This document shows positions 1 to 7,323 of a DNA stretch of 32,510 nt, in pieces; the stretch's first letter is position 1; each line of letters starts with the position of its first letter. Source of the DNA: Gemmatimonadota bacterium. GTDB taxonomy: Bacteria; Gemmatimonadota; Gemmatimonadetes; Longimicrobiales; Gaopeijiaceae. The position numbers were made by a program, and so were the translations under genes. Location: the NCBI GenBank assembly GCA_028874995.1, contig JAPPGM010000073.1, forward strand, positions 24,238 through 56,747. The letters are read 5' to 3'. The notes under the pieces are model-generated. The model did not search any database. It was not told where the DNA came from and saw nothing but the letters and a program-made list of their open reading frames with translations.

Positions 1-1026
1 ACACCGGTTGAACCCCAGCTCCCGCCAGGTGACGAGCTGGTCGAGGAACGCCTCGGAGCTCTCGGTCATGCCCCACCATCCGGCGCGGTGTCCTTTGGTG
101 TCTTCGGCCAGGTCGTCACGGGTCCAGCCCTCGCGCGCGGCGATTTGCGCAAGGACCTCGTGCGCGGAGACATGGCCGAAGTGCAGGTACGGTGACAACC
201 CGCTGGTGGCGTCGTGCTCCGGGCGGTTTCGTTCTGTGGCGTAGCTCGCCAACCGCGAGTCGACGAAGGATGAAAGCCGCGCCTCAGCGGCACCTGCCCC
301 TCCTCGTACTTCGGCAGGACCGATCTCGTGATCGATCGGGAGGTGCGCGATCAACGCCGCCGGGTCCCCAAGGTTGGCGCTGGGCCACTGTTTGAGGACC
401 TCCGCGGGGATCGCAACCGTCTCGTGCGGCTGAAGGGCGGCCAGCGGGTCCGGGGCGGGAGCCTCCGGCAAGTGCCCGGGGAGCTCCCGTTGCAGAAAGC
501 GCCGGAACGCGTGTGCGGTAGCAAAGGTGCGGTCCGCCACGCGCATCGGAAGCAGGCCGTTCGAGTCGACGGCCTCAAGGCGGACCGGCAGGCGCGGCGC
601 GACCGACCTCAGCATGCGGGGCAGGAAGAACGCCGGATAGTCGTCGGTCACTACAACCGCCGCCCCGGCGGCCAAGGCCTCCAAGAGCCCTTTCCCGGCG
701 CCGTCCCTGGGCTCGACATACGGATAGCAGGCCACACCCTTCCGCTTCAGGCGCGCCTGGTTGTCCACCATTCCATCGATCACAAACCGGTGGAACCTGT
801 CGCACGCCCACCGGTATCCCGCGCGCAGCGGTTCCAGCACCAGGAGCGGCAGACGAAGCGCATTGCTGTGCTCAACCGCCCGCTGAAGCGCGAAGTTCCA
901 CCGCGTGCGCCGGGAAGCGGTCATCCAGTACAGCACGAAATCGGCACTGGCAGCCAACGGGGCGTCGTTGGCGCGAGTGATGCGGACTGCCGGTGTCGCT
1001 GGTGAACCAGGGGCCGGTTGGGACAT
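1..1026 (-). CDS. phr: Class II-like deoxyribodipyrimidine photolyase, C-terminus cut by window edge
   Basis: Reading the minus strand from the ATG at 1026 gives 342 uninterrupted codons to the window edge, so the 3' end is missing. The product resembles class II CPD photolyases, cytosolic FAD enzymes that split pyrimidine dimers using light. Visible landmarks are the N-terminal Rossmann-type half with WNFALQRAVE (about residues 43-52), a TDDYPAFFLPRM segment near 130, and the FAD-domain motif GLSPYLHFGHVSAHEV near 275-290, followed by FLDQLVTWRELGFN. Class II enzymes are usually about 450-480 residues, so roughly 110-140 residues lie outside. It sits 28 bp downstream of the XdhC C-terminal gene on the same strand and is probably co-transcribed. 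The family assignment is by motif recognition; the class II label is somewhat less certain than photolyase/cryptochrome superfamily. Confidence 0.85.
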   Translation of the reverse strand, partial: MSQPAPGSPATPAVRITRANDAPLAASADFVLYWMTASRRTRWNFALQRAVEHSNALRLPLLVLEPLRAGYRWACDRFHRFVIDGMVDNQARLKRKGVACYPYVEPRDGAGKGLLEALAAGAAVVVTDDYPAFFLPRMLRSVAPRLPVRLEAVDSNGLLPMRVADRTFATAHAFRRFLQRELPGHLPEAPAPDPLAALQPHETVAIPAEVLKQWPSANLGDPAALIAHLPIDHEIGPAEVRGGAGAAEARLSSFVDSRLASYATERNRPEHDATSGLSPYLHFGHVSAHEVLAQIAAREGWTRDDLAEDTKGHRAGWWGMTESSEAFLDQLVTWRELGFNRC

Positions 1027-1054
1027 GGGCCTATCTCCGGTTGTGGGCTGGGTC

Positions 1055-1783
1055 CTACCGCCGCAGCGCCCCGATCACCTCCGCCAGCACCGCCACCGCA
1101 ATCTCCTCCGGCGTGCGCGCCCCGATCGGCAGCCCGATCGGTCCATGGATCCGGTCCAGGACCTCGGCCGAGAATCCCCCCTCCCCCAACCTCTCCCGCC
1201 TGGCACCCTGCGTCTTCCGGCTACCCAGCGCTCCCACGTAGAACGCGTCGCTCTGCAGGGCCGCGATCAGCGCGGGGTCGTCGATCTTCGGATCGTGGGT
1301 GAGCGCGACCACGGCGGTGCGGCCGTCCAGCGCCAGCCCGGCCATCGCGCGGTCCGGCCACTCCTTCACCAGAACCGCCTCGGGAAAGCGGTCCACCGTC
1401 GCGAACCCCTCACGCGGGTCGAGTACGGTCACTCGAAAGCCCGCCAACGCCGCCATCGGGACCAGCGCCTGCGCGATGTGTACCGCCCCCACGACGATCA
1501 GCCGCGGGGCCCGGATGTACGGACGCAGGAAGACCGGCCCGTCCCCCGTCTCCACCGTCCGAGATTCGCCGACCCTGAGCACATCGGCCAGCACTCCTTC
1601 GTCCACGCCGAGGCCATCCGAGCCACGACCGGCCTCGATCAGCTCCTGAGCCCCGTCGCCCAGCCGCGTCGCAAGCACCACATCGCACCCCGACTTCTGT
1701 GCCGCGACAAGTTCGCGCAACACTTTCGCATTCATTCGCGAGGCCTCCTCGGCCCGGTTCCAGGACCGGACTGCGGCAACCAC
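1055..1783 (-). CDS. XdhC/CoxI-family protein, C-terminal (Rossmann) half
   Basis: XdhC/CoxI proteins help mature molybdenum hydroxylases such as xanthine or CO dehydrogenase, binding and delivering sulfurated Mo cofactor. This 242-residue protein carries only the middle and C-terminal Rossmann part. It shows PRLIVVGAVHIAQAL (nucleotide-binding-like loop), VTVLDPREGFA, DRFPEA, VVALTHDPKIDDPAL, YVGALGSRKT, and PIGLPIGARTPEEIAVAVLAE near the end. The usual GAGH loop reads GAVH here. The N-terminal PF02625-type domain is absent and is encoded separately at 2272-2613. The GTG start at 1783 lies 6 bp after the PH-gene stop; an ATG at 1735 (residue 17) is an alternative. No molybdenum hydroxylase structural genes are in the window. 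Confidence 0.85.
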   Translation of the reverse strand: MVAAVRSWNRAEEASRMNAKVLRELVAAQKSGCDVVLATRLGDGAQELIEAGRGSDGLGVDEGVLADVLRVGESRTVETGDGPVFLRPYIRAPRLIVVGAVHIAQALVPMAALAGFRVTVLDPREGFATVDRFPEAVLVKEWPDRAMAGLALDGRTAVVALTHDPKIDDPALIAALQSDAFYVGALGSRKTQGARRERLGEGGFSAEVLDRIHGPIGLPIGARTPEEIAVAVLAEVIGALRR

Positions 1784-1789
1784 ATCCGC

Positions 1790-2185
1790 CTACGCCCCTC
1801 CGAGAATCCTGCCGGCGAGAAACGCGTTCACAGCGCTCACGTCGGTCCCCTTGGCGAAGGACAACTCGCATATCCCGAACCCGCAGCCGCTCACCTTCAA
1901 CTCGGCGTCGAGATCCAGCCTGCCGGAGTTCTCCAGCGAGAAAGCCGTGATCGATTTCCAGGGGATGGAAATGACCGCGACCTTCTTCCCCCTGATCCCC
2001 TGCGGATCGAGCACGATCATCCTGAGATCGGTGAACACGAGCGCGTCCCGCGCACCCTTGAACTCCATTCGCACCTCTTCGCCCTCCAGGAGGAAGTCCC
2101 GGTAGCGCTCGGCCGATGTGCCGATCCGGACCGCGCCGCCGACGTACATGTCGTCGAAGAGTGTCGTCTGTCGCTGCTCTGCCAT
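1790..2185 (-). CDS. Small bacterial PH-domain protein (bPH_1 type)
   Basis: A 131-residue soluble protein with no signal peptide or membrane segment. The pattern FTDLRMIVLDPQGIRGKKVAVISIPWKSITAFSLEN (about residues 50-86, given here only as a landmark series: FTDLR, DPQGIRGKK, SIPWKSI, FSLEN) is typical of bacterial pleckstrin-homology domains of the PF08000 class, whose biochemical role is mostly unknown. The ATG at 2185 has a good ribosome binding site, GGAGG, 8 nt upstream on the minus strand. The gene lies between the two halves of XdhC, with 86 bp on one side and 6 bp on the other, which suggests co-expression with them. Whether it works with XdhC is an inference from position only. Confidence 0.8.
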   Translation of the reverse strand: MAEQRQTTLFDDMYVGGAVRIGTSAERYRDFLLEGEEVRMEFKGARDALVFTDLRMIVLDPQGIRGKKVAVISIPWKSITAFSLENSGRLDLDAELKVSGCGFGICELSFAKGTDVSAVNAFLAGRILGGA

Positions 2186-2271
2186 TTACCCGACCTCCAT
2201 TCGGTACCCCGGGTCCCGTGTCATCAGCGCTTCGCTGGCAACCCACAAATGGGATGGATGCGCCGTCTCGT

Positions 2272-2613
2272 TCAAACCACCGGCTCCACAAACAGATGCA
2301 CCCTCCCCCCGCAAGCCAGCCCCACCTCCCACGCCATCTCGTTGGTCACCCCGAACTCCAGCGTGCGGGGCTCGCCCGACTCGATCACCTCGAGCGCCGT
2401 CTGGATCACCGCGCCCTCGATGCACCCCCCCGAAACCGACCCCGCGAAGTCCCCGTTGGCGGCGATCACCATGTGACTCCCGGCGCGGCGCGGGGCCGAT
2501 CCCCAGGTGCGCGTGACCGTCGCGAGGGCGATCCGGCGGCCCTCGTCCAGCCACTCGGCGGCTTGCGCGAGGACCGGATCGGCGTTCGTGTGTCTGCTGT
2601 TCGAAGGGTCCAT
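2272..2613 (-). CDS. XdhC/CoxI-family protein, N-terminal domain only
   Basis: From the ATG at 2613 this is a 113-residue protein consisting of the XdhC N-terminal domain: ALATVTRTWGSAPRRAGSHM, then GSVSGGCIEGAVI with the family-conserved Cys, and ending shortly after ACGGRVHLFVEPV. In many bacteria this domain is fused to the Rossmann half; here the Rossmann half is a separate gene (1055-1783) two genes downstream. The ATG overlaps, on the opposite strand, the ATG of sufU (2612). A TTG at 2661 would add 16 residues but has no better support; a GGGAGG lies about 15 nt upstream of the ATG, which is too far to be convincing. Predicted role: molybdenum-hydroxylase maturation. Confidence 0.83.
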   Translation of the reverse strand: MDPSNSRHTNADPVLAQAAEWLDEGRRIALATVTRTWGSAPRRAGSHMVIAANGDFAGSVSGGCIEGAVIQTALEVIESGEPRTLEFGVTNEMAWEVGLACGGRVHLFVEPVV

Positions 2614-3082
2614 GGGACCGGAAGCTAACCTCCCGGCGAGGCGGGCAACATTGGCGGCCAACTCAGGCGACGAACTCCACCAGGCCGTGATCCGGGATCA
2701 CTTCCGGCGGCCCCGAAATCGTGGTGCCCTGGACCCGCCCGCTGCCAGCGGCCACGCCCACAATCCCTTCTGCGGGGACACGGTCAGGATCTGGGCTCTC
2801 GTTGACGGCGACCGCATCGCCGACGTGACCTTCGATGGCCGCGGCTGCTCGATCTCCCAGGCTGCCGCATCGATGCTCACCACGCTGGTGAAGGGGAAGC
2901 AGGTTGCGGCTGTCGAAGCGTTGCGGCAGGCGTTCGCCGATGGACTGGCCCCCGACGGACCCGCGCTCCCGAAGGAACTGGGTGACCTGCGGTCGCTGGC
3001 CGGTGTGAAGCGCTTCCCCAGCCGGGTGAGATGCGCGGTGCTGCCCTTCGACGCGCTGGAGGAGGCGTTGCGCGGAGGTTGA
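2612..3082 (+). CDS. sufU: SufU/IscU-like iron-sulfur cluster scaffold
   Basis: A 156-residue cytosolic scaffold on which Fe-S clusters are built or to which sulfur is passed from a cysteine desulfurase. All three conserved cysteines are present: C54 in NPFCGD (with the partner D56), C79 in GRGCSISQAAASM, and C141 in RVRCAVLPFDALEEAL. The insertion between C79 and C141 is SufU-like. The N-terminus ELHQAVIRDHFRRPRNRG matches the family start. I prefer the ATG at 2612, which has GAAGGG about 5 nt upstream; a TTG at 2651 (residue 14) is possible and would remove the start-codon overlap with the divergent XdhC gene. No sufB, sufC, sufD or sufS is seen nearby, so this is a detached copy. Confidence 0.9.
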   Translation: MGPEANLPARRATLAANSGDELHQAVIRDHFRRPRNRGALDPPAASGHAHNPFCGDTVRIWALVDGDRIADVTFDGRGCSISQAAASMLTTLVKGKQVAAVEALRQAFADGLAPDGPALPKELGDLRSLAGVKRFPSRVRCAVLPFDALEEALRGG

Positions 3083-3103
3083 GAAGACCCCTGGGATACC
3101 GTG

Positions 3104-4354
3104 CTACCCCAACCCCACCGCCCCCTCCAGGTCCTCGTGCAGGAACGCCGACTCCATCCGGTCCGACTCCCGTCGCGAAGCACCTATCTCTGCCGCCACC
3201 TCCCGCCACCCCCCGACCGCCCCACCCACCTCGCCTGCGATTCCTCGCGCCTCGCGCACCCCGATCCCGTAGTACCCCGCGGTCGCCAGCGCAAGATCCA
3301 GCGACGCCGTCCCATCGTGCTCGTCGATGTTCGTTGCGAGCACACGGGCACGTTCATCCGTGGGTGTCGGGTTCAGATCGAAGGCCGGCGACAGGCGCCA
3401 TCCCAGGCCCCGGTCGTACAGGAACCCGTGGTTGCGCAGGTGGTCGTCAGTGTTCGAGACCAGAACGCTGAAGACCACACGTCTCCACAATTCCTCGAGA
3501 TCCTTTCTGGGGGCTGCCCCGTGCGACCTTAGCGCGTCGGCGATCTCCAGGTACGAGCGCCGCTCGCTGTCGGCAGCCCCCAGCATGCTCATCGCCGAAA
3601 GGAAGGGGACGCGCCAACCACCCCCGCGATCGAAGCGTCGCAGGACCAGGATGCGCCGCCCACCCACCCTTTCGACGCGCCAGTCCGATACCGCAATCCC
3701 GGCCTTCTTCGCCAAAGCGAGCGCCACCGCCTCCCACAGCACGACGTCGCGGTCGTCGTTCGCGTGGGGGAACTTGGCGATCGCGAGCCCGCCATCCCGA
3801 TCCCGGATCGCCGCCTTCGGGCGGGCACCACCCAGGGACGATCCGGGGCCGATGAGAAGCCGCAAGTCCTCGTCCATTTCATCCCGCCGGGTTACCCGGT
3901 GGCAGGCGGAAAGAAGCCGGCCCAATTCGACGAGCGACGGAACGCGGCCGGGTCGCGGTTCAGCCAGGAAAGGGCCATCACGGTCGGCCCGGAACCGCAG
4001 GGCACCAACGCGGAGTTCGTCGTCCACGAGGAGCAGGAAGTCGGACTCGAAGAGTGTGCGGGGAGGTCGCTTCTCCACTCTCGCCCGCCGGATTTCGGCG
4101 CGCCGCAACAGGACGCGCCCCCACCGGTCGGGAGCCGAGTCGCCGATCGCGCCAAAGAGGGCCTTGCGGGTATGGAATGCGCCGGGCCCACTCGCAAGCG
4201 CCGGCTCGAGGGAATAGCGGTCGGGGCACCGCAGCCATGCGCGGTCGTATTCGAAGGACGCACTCTCGCGACCCCTGCGTACCCGGACCCATAGACGGCA
4301 CACCAGGACGGGCACTCCCCGCATGTCCGCGTGGACCCGAATCTCGCGTTCCAT
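3104..4354 (-). CDS. hipA: HipA-family serine/threonine kinase toxin
   Basis: A 416-residue HipA-like kinase. Characterised HipA toxins phosphorylate glutamyl-tRNA synthetase and cause growth arrest; the target here is not known. Visible elements: an N-terminal subdomain (1-100), the loop SSLGGARPK at 172-180, an ATP-lysine candidate K194 in AIAKF, VLRRFDR near 237-243, the catalytic block NTDDHLRNHGF at 301-311 and the DFG-like AFDLNP at 325-330. All catalytic residues expected for an active kinase are present. The ATG at 4354 lies 12 bp after the hipB stop, a standard hipBA arrangement. It converges on sufU with only 21 bp between stop codons. Confidence 0.93.
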   Translation of the reverse strand: MEREIRVHADMRGVPVLVCRLWVRVRRGRESASFEYDRAWLRCPDRYSLEPALASGPGAFHTRKALFGAIGDSAPDRWGRVLLRRAEIRRARVEKRPPRTLFESDFLLLVDDELRVGALRFRADRDGPFLAEPRPGRVPSLVELGRLLSACHRVTRRDEMDEDLRLLIGPGSSLGGARPKAAIRDRDGGLAIAKFPHANDDRDVVLWEAVALALAKKAGIAVSDWRVERVGGRRILVLRRFDRGGGWRVPFLSAMSMLGAADSERRSYLEIADALRSHGAAPRKDLEELWRRVVFSVLVSNTDDHLRNHGFLYDRGLGWRLSPAFDLNPTPTDERARVLATNIDEHDGTASLDLALATAGYYGIGVREARGIAGEVGGAVGGWREVAAEIGASRRESDRMESAFLHEDLEGAVGLG

Positions 4355-4366
4355 CGCGGCGGGCCC

Positions 4367-4714
4367 CTACCGGCCCGCGGTCCGTCCTCGCCCACCGCTC
4401 CCGCGAGGCACCCGGACGCGCTGCGGAAGCCGTTCCTCCAGGAGATCGAGCCCGAGGACGTCGCGGCTGCGGTCGGCCAGTTCCGCAATTCCGTCGTGCA
4501 GGCCGAGCACGAACAGTACGGTCGAATAGTTGCCCATCGAGACGCCGGGGTCGCCGCGTTCGATCCTGTGCAGCGTGGTTCGGCTGATCAGCGCCCGCTC
4601 CGCAAGCGTCACCGTGCGGATGCGCCGTCGCAGCCGGGCGTCCCTGATGTCGTGGCCGAGCTTCCTGAGCAGGCGCAGAACCGGGAGCGGAATGGTGCTC
4701 TGGATGGTTGGCAT
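4367..4714 (-). CDS. hipB: HipB-like helix-turn-helix antitoxin
   Basis: A 115-residue protein with an Xre/Cro-type HTH at about residues 25-65 (DARLRRRIRTVTLAERALISRTT in sequence order: LAERA, ISRTTLHRIERGDPGVSMGNY), the class of antitoxin that neutralises HipA and represses the hipBA operon. It starts at the ATG at 4714 and is directly upstream of hipA on the same strand. The C-terminal tail is Arg/Gly-rich and probably disordered. The upstream DNA is strikingly AT-rich for this window and holds an imperfect inverted repeat (4721-4767) that is a likely autoregulatory operator. Confidence 0.88.
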   Translation of the reverse strand: MPTIQSTIPLPVLRLLRKLGHDIRDARLRRRIRTVTLAERALISRTTLHRIERGDPGVSMGNYSTVLFVLGLHDGIAELADRSRDVLGLDLLEERLPQRVRVPRGSGGRGRTAGR

Positions 4715-4720
4715 TGTAGT

Positions 4721-4767
4721 GACCAGTATAATAGACGATAAAGAGTAGATAGTAAGCTATTATGGTC
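4721..4767. promoter_or_regulatory. Putative hipBA operator/promoter region (inverted repeat, AT-rich)
   Basis: The left arm GACCAgTATAATAG (4721-4734) and the right arm CTATTATGGTC (4757-4767) form an imperfect inverted repeat immediately upstream of hipB. The 4715-4790 stretch is far richer in A/T than its surroundings. A perfect TATAAT occurs on the plus strand at 4727-4732, pointing toward the riboswitch, and its complement offers TATTAT/TATACT for the minus strand, so divergent promoters may overlap the operator. HipB-family repressors bind such palindromes; binding here is inferred. Confidence 0.5.
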
Positions 4768-4827
4768 TGTATAAGAAGACAAGCCGACCGCCCGTCCGGT
4801 CGTCAATCGTCGCGAGTCTTGCCTCGG

Positions 4828-5016
4828 GTCTCCACCCCCACTACCATCCTCACCACAACACAATTCGGCCGGAGGGGCCAACGGAAGCCGGTGCAAGTCC
4901 GGCGCGGCCCCGCCACTGTGAGAGGCCCGGGAACACCCGGAACGCCTGCCCGGCACGCCACTGGGATCCACCTGCGATCCCGGGAAGGCGGGCCAGGCGC
5001 CCTCAAGCCAGGAGAC
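4828..5016 (+). promoter_or_regulatory. Cobalamin (B12) riboswitch aptamer
   Basis: All conserved boxes of the RF00174-type cobalamin aptamer are visible in order: GGAAGCCGGTGCAAGTCCGG beginning at 4883, the adjoining GCGGCCCCGCCACTGTGAG (to about 4922), CCACTGGGATC near 4959-4968, ATCCCGGGAAGGCGGGC near 4977-4992, and the terminal box AGCCAGGAGAC (5006-5016). The outer helix P1 can form between GTCTCC (4828-4833) and GGAGAC (5011-5016), which sets the boundaries. It precedes the BtuB-like receptor gene, the classic target: adenosyl- or methylcobalamin binding would lower expression of the importer. Confidence 0.95.
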
Positions 5017-5156
5017 GTGCCCATCCGGCGCCCACACGCCGTCCGCGGCCTGACGCCCGCAGATCGCCAAACGCCTCCGCGGGGAGGTGAGGGTAGTGGC
5101 AGCCGGTGACAACGGCCCCTGACCCGGGGACCTCACCGCTGCCCGATGCCGCGGCT

Positions 5157-5187
5157 TCTCCCTCTTTCTTCCGCGCGGGGAGGGAGA
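5157..5187 (+). promoter_or_regulatory. Ribosome-binding-site-sequestering hairpin of the btuB leader
   Basis: TCTCCCTC (5157-5164) is perfectly complementary to GAGGGAGA (5180-5187), giving an 8-bp stem with a 15-nt loop. The 3' arm is the Shine-Dalgarno sequence (GGGGAGGGAGAG) of the receptor gene, whose ATG is at 5194. This suggests the upstream riboswitch acts on translation initiation. Upstream, CCTCC/GGAGG (5074-5078/5083-5087) and GGTGAGG/CCTCACC (5086-5092/5131-5137) share bases and could be competing helices of the expression platform. The pairing is seen; the switching is inferred. Confidence 0.55.
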
Positions 5188-5193
5188 GCCAGA

Positions 5194-7176
5194 ATGAAAC
5201 ACCGCGCCACCCCCGCCGCAACGGCCACCATCGCCACCCTCGTCCTGGTCGCCGCGCTACCGCCAGCCCACCTCAAGGCCCAGGATCCCATCGAACTCGA
5301 GGGCCTCGTGGTCACCGCCAACCGCTGGGCCGAGCCCGCGTGGACCGTGGCCGCCCACGCGACCGTCATCGAGGGGATCGCACTGCGGCGCGCCGGAATC
5401 GAGTACGTTGCCGACGCGCTCCGGCGTGCGCCGGGAATCGCGGTGGTCCGCAACGGATCCTTCGGGGCCGTCACCTCGGTCTTCCTGCGCGGCGGCGAGT
5501 CGGACTACGTCCAGGTCCTGATCGACGGCGTCCCCGTCAACGAACCCGGCGGCGCTTTCGACTTCGGGTCACTGTCCACCGACAACATCGAACGCATCGA
5601 GATCATCCGGGGCCCCGCTTCGGCGCTCTACGGCTCGGACGCGGTAAGCGGGGTCATCCAGATCTTCACGCGCCGGGGCTCCGGCCCTGCGCGGGGCACC
5701 CTGTCCTTCACCGCGGGCAGCTTCGCCACCCGCCGCTGGCGGGGCACGCTCTCGGGAGGAACCGACGCCCTCTCCTACGCCTTCTCCGTGGGCCGCAACG
5801 ATACCGACGGCATCCTCGAATACAACAACGAGCACCGCCGCACCACCTTCACCGGCCGCGTGCAGGGACAACTCGGACCCCGCACCGACGCCACCCTGAG
5901 CGTCCGCTACGACGACCGCCGCTTCAACTTCCCCACCGACGGCTCCGGCGCCCTCGTCGACCGCAACGCCTACACCTACGGCGACGCTCTCACCCTGCAC
6001 CTCGACGCCGGCCGCCGCTGGAGCGACGCCTTCGAAACCCGCTTCACCTTCGACGTCAACGAGACCGACCGCGGCAGCGACGACGCCCCCGACGGTCCGG
6101 CCGACACCCTGGGCTTCTTCGGCTACACCAACCTGAACGACATTCGGCGGACGGGCGGCGGCGCGCGTGCTGTCTGGCGCCCGGCCGGCGGCACCGTGCT
6201 CGCCGCCGGATATGAGCTGGAGCAGCAGTCCATCCGCGCCTTCAGCCGGTCCTTCTCCCAGTACGGGCCGAGTGCGTCCAACTCCGAGAACGATCGGCGC
6301 AACCACGCGGCGTTCACGCAGTTGTCGTGGCAGCGGGGCGGGTTGGCGCTGAACGGCGGGGTGCGGGCGGAAAGCAACGAGCGCTTCGGCACGGCGGCCA
6401 CATGGAAGATGGGCGCAGCCTGGCAGTCCGCGGCCCAACGCACGCGCCTGCGGGCGGCAGCCGGGACGGGGATCAAGGAGCCCACCTTCTTCGAGACGTA
6501 CGCGGCCGGGTTCACAAGGGGCAACCCCGACCTCGAGCCCGAGCATTCGACCAGCTTCGAGGCGGGGCTGGACCAGGATCTCGGCGGCGGTGCGCGCCTG
6601 TCGCTGACGGGATTCAGCCAGAGCTACCGCGACCTGATCCAGTACACCTTCTCGCCGCCGACCCAGGGCGGCCCCAACTATCACAACGTCGCGCGGGCGC
6701 GGAGCCGGGGAGTGGAGGCGGAGGGTGTCGTGGACGCAGGTCCGGTTCAACTCACGGCGAACTACACCTGGCTCTACACAGAGGTGGAGGACGCGGGCTT
6801 CCACGAGGGAGAGGGGGCGACCTTCGTGGCGGGCGAACCGCTGCTCAGGCGGCCGAAGCACACCGCCGGCGGGTCGGCATCCGTGCAGGTCGCGGCGGCG
6901 GCGCGGTTCGAGGTGGGCCTGCGCCACACGGGCGAGCGGGCGGACCGCGACTTCTCCACCTGGCCCGCGACCCCGGTGACGCTGCCCGCCTACACCGTGG
7001 TGGACCTGGCGGCGGAGATCGAGGTCGTGGGGGCGCGGGCGGGGAGACCGGGCTTCGAGTTGACCGTGCGTGCCGAGAACCTGATGGGCGCCGAGTACGA
7101 GGAGGTGTGGGGATTTGCCGCGCCGGGGCGTGGCTTGTACGTGGGTGGGAGGGTGGTGGTGGGCGGGAGCGGATGA
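5194..7176 (+). CDS. btuB: TonB-dependent outer-membrane receptor, BtuB-like (cobalamin uptake)
   Basis: A 660-residue TonB-dependent transporter. The ATG at 5194 gives a signal peptide (Lys/Arg start, hydrophobic core TLVLVAALPP, cleavage around LKAQ) and has a strong GGGGAGGGAGAG ribosome binding site. The mature N-terminus carries a TonB-box-like ELEGLVVTANR, then the plug domain (about 40-165) with VFLRGGESDYVQVLIDG, IERIEIIRGPASALYGSDAVSGVIQI, and a 22-strand-type barrel with GNPDLEPE. The length fits BtuB-like receptors. The cobalamin riboswitch directly upstream supports vitamin B12 or a corrinoid as substrate; no btuCDF genes lie in the window. The C-terminus (YVGGRVVVGGSG) lacks the usual terminal aromatic residue of outer-membrane beta signals. 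Confidence 0.92.
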   Translation: MKHRATPAATATIATLVLVAALPPAHLKAQDPIELEGLVVTANRWAEPAWTVAAHATVIEGIALRRAGIEYVADALRRAPGIAVVRNGSFGAVTSVFLRGGESDYVQVLIDGVPVNEPGGAFDFGSLSTDNIERIEIIRGPASALYGSDAVSGVIQIFTRRGSGPARGTLSFTAGSFATRRWRGTLSGGTDALSYAFSVGRNDTDGILEYNNEHRRTTFTGRVQGQLGPRTDATLSVRYDDRRFNFPTDGSGALVDRNAYTYGDALTLHLDAGRRWSDAFETRFTFDVNETDRGSDDAPDGPADTLGFFGYTNLNDIRRTGGGARAVWRPAGGTVLAAGYELEQQSIRAFSRSFSQYGPSASNSENDRRNHAAFTQLSWQRGGLALNGGVRAESNERFGTAATWKMGAAWQSAAQRTRLRAAAGTGIKEPTFFETYAAGFTRGNPDLEPEHSTSFEAGLDQDLGGGARLSLTGFSQSYRDLIQYTFSPPTQGGPNYHNVARARSRGVEAEGVVDAGPVQLTANYTWLYTEVEDAGFHEGEGATFVAGEPLLRRPKHTAGGSASVQVAAAARFEVGLRHTGERADRDFSTWPATPVTLPAYTVVDLAAEIEVVGARAGRPGFELTVRAENLMGAEYEEVWGFAAPGRGLYVGGRVVVGGSG

Positions 7177-7323
7177 GGTGACTCGCGACAGGGATGCTGA
7201 CCAGGCGTTGACCCCACTGGTTTACCGTGAAAGTCGGAAGTTCCACGAACCGTTGACTTCTGAGTATGTTTCCGAGTAGCTGCCCGACCGGCAAACCCGT
7301 CGTCGACGGAAAGACCGCCTCGC

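Noticed and set aside
905-2476. Long plus-strand open frame (523 codons) over the XdhC/photolyase region
   Set aside because: It is antisense to four genes with clear family motifs on the minus strand; its sequence is Arg/His/Pro-rich as expected for a GC-rich shadow frame.
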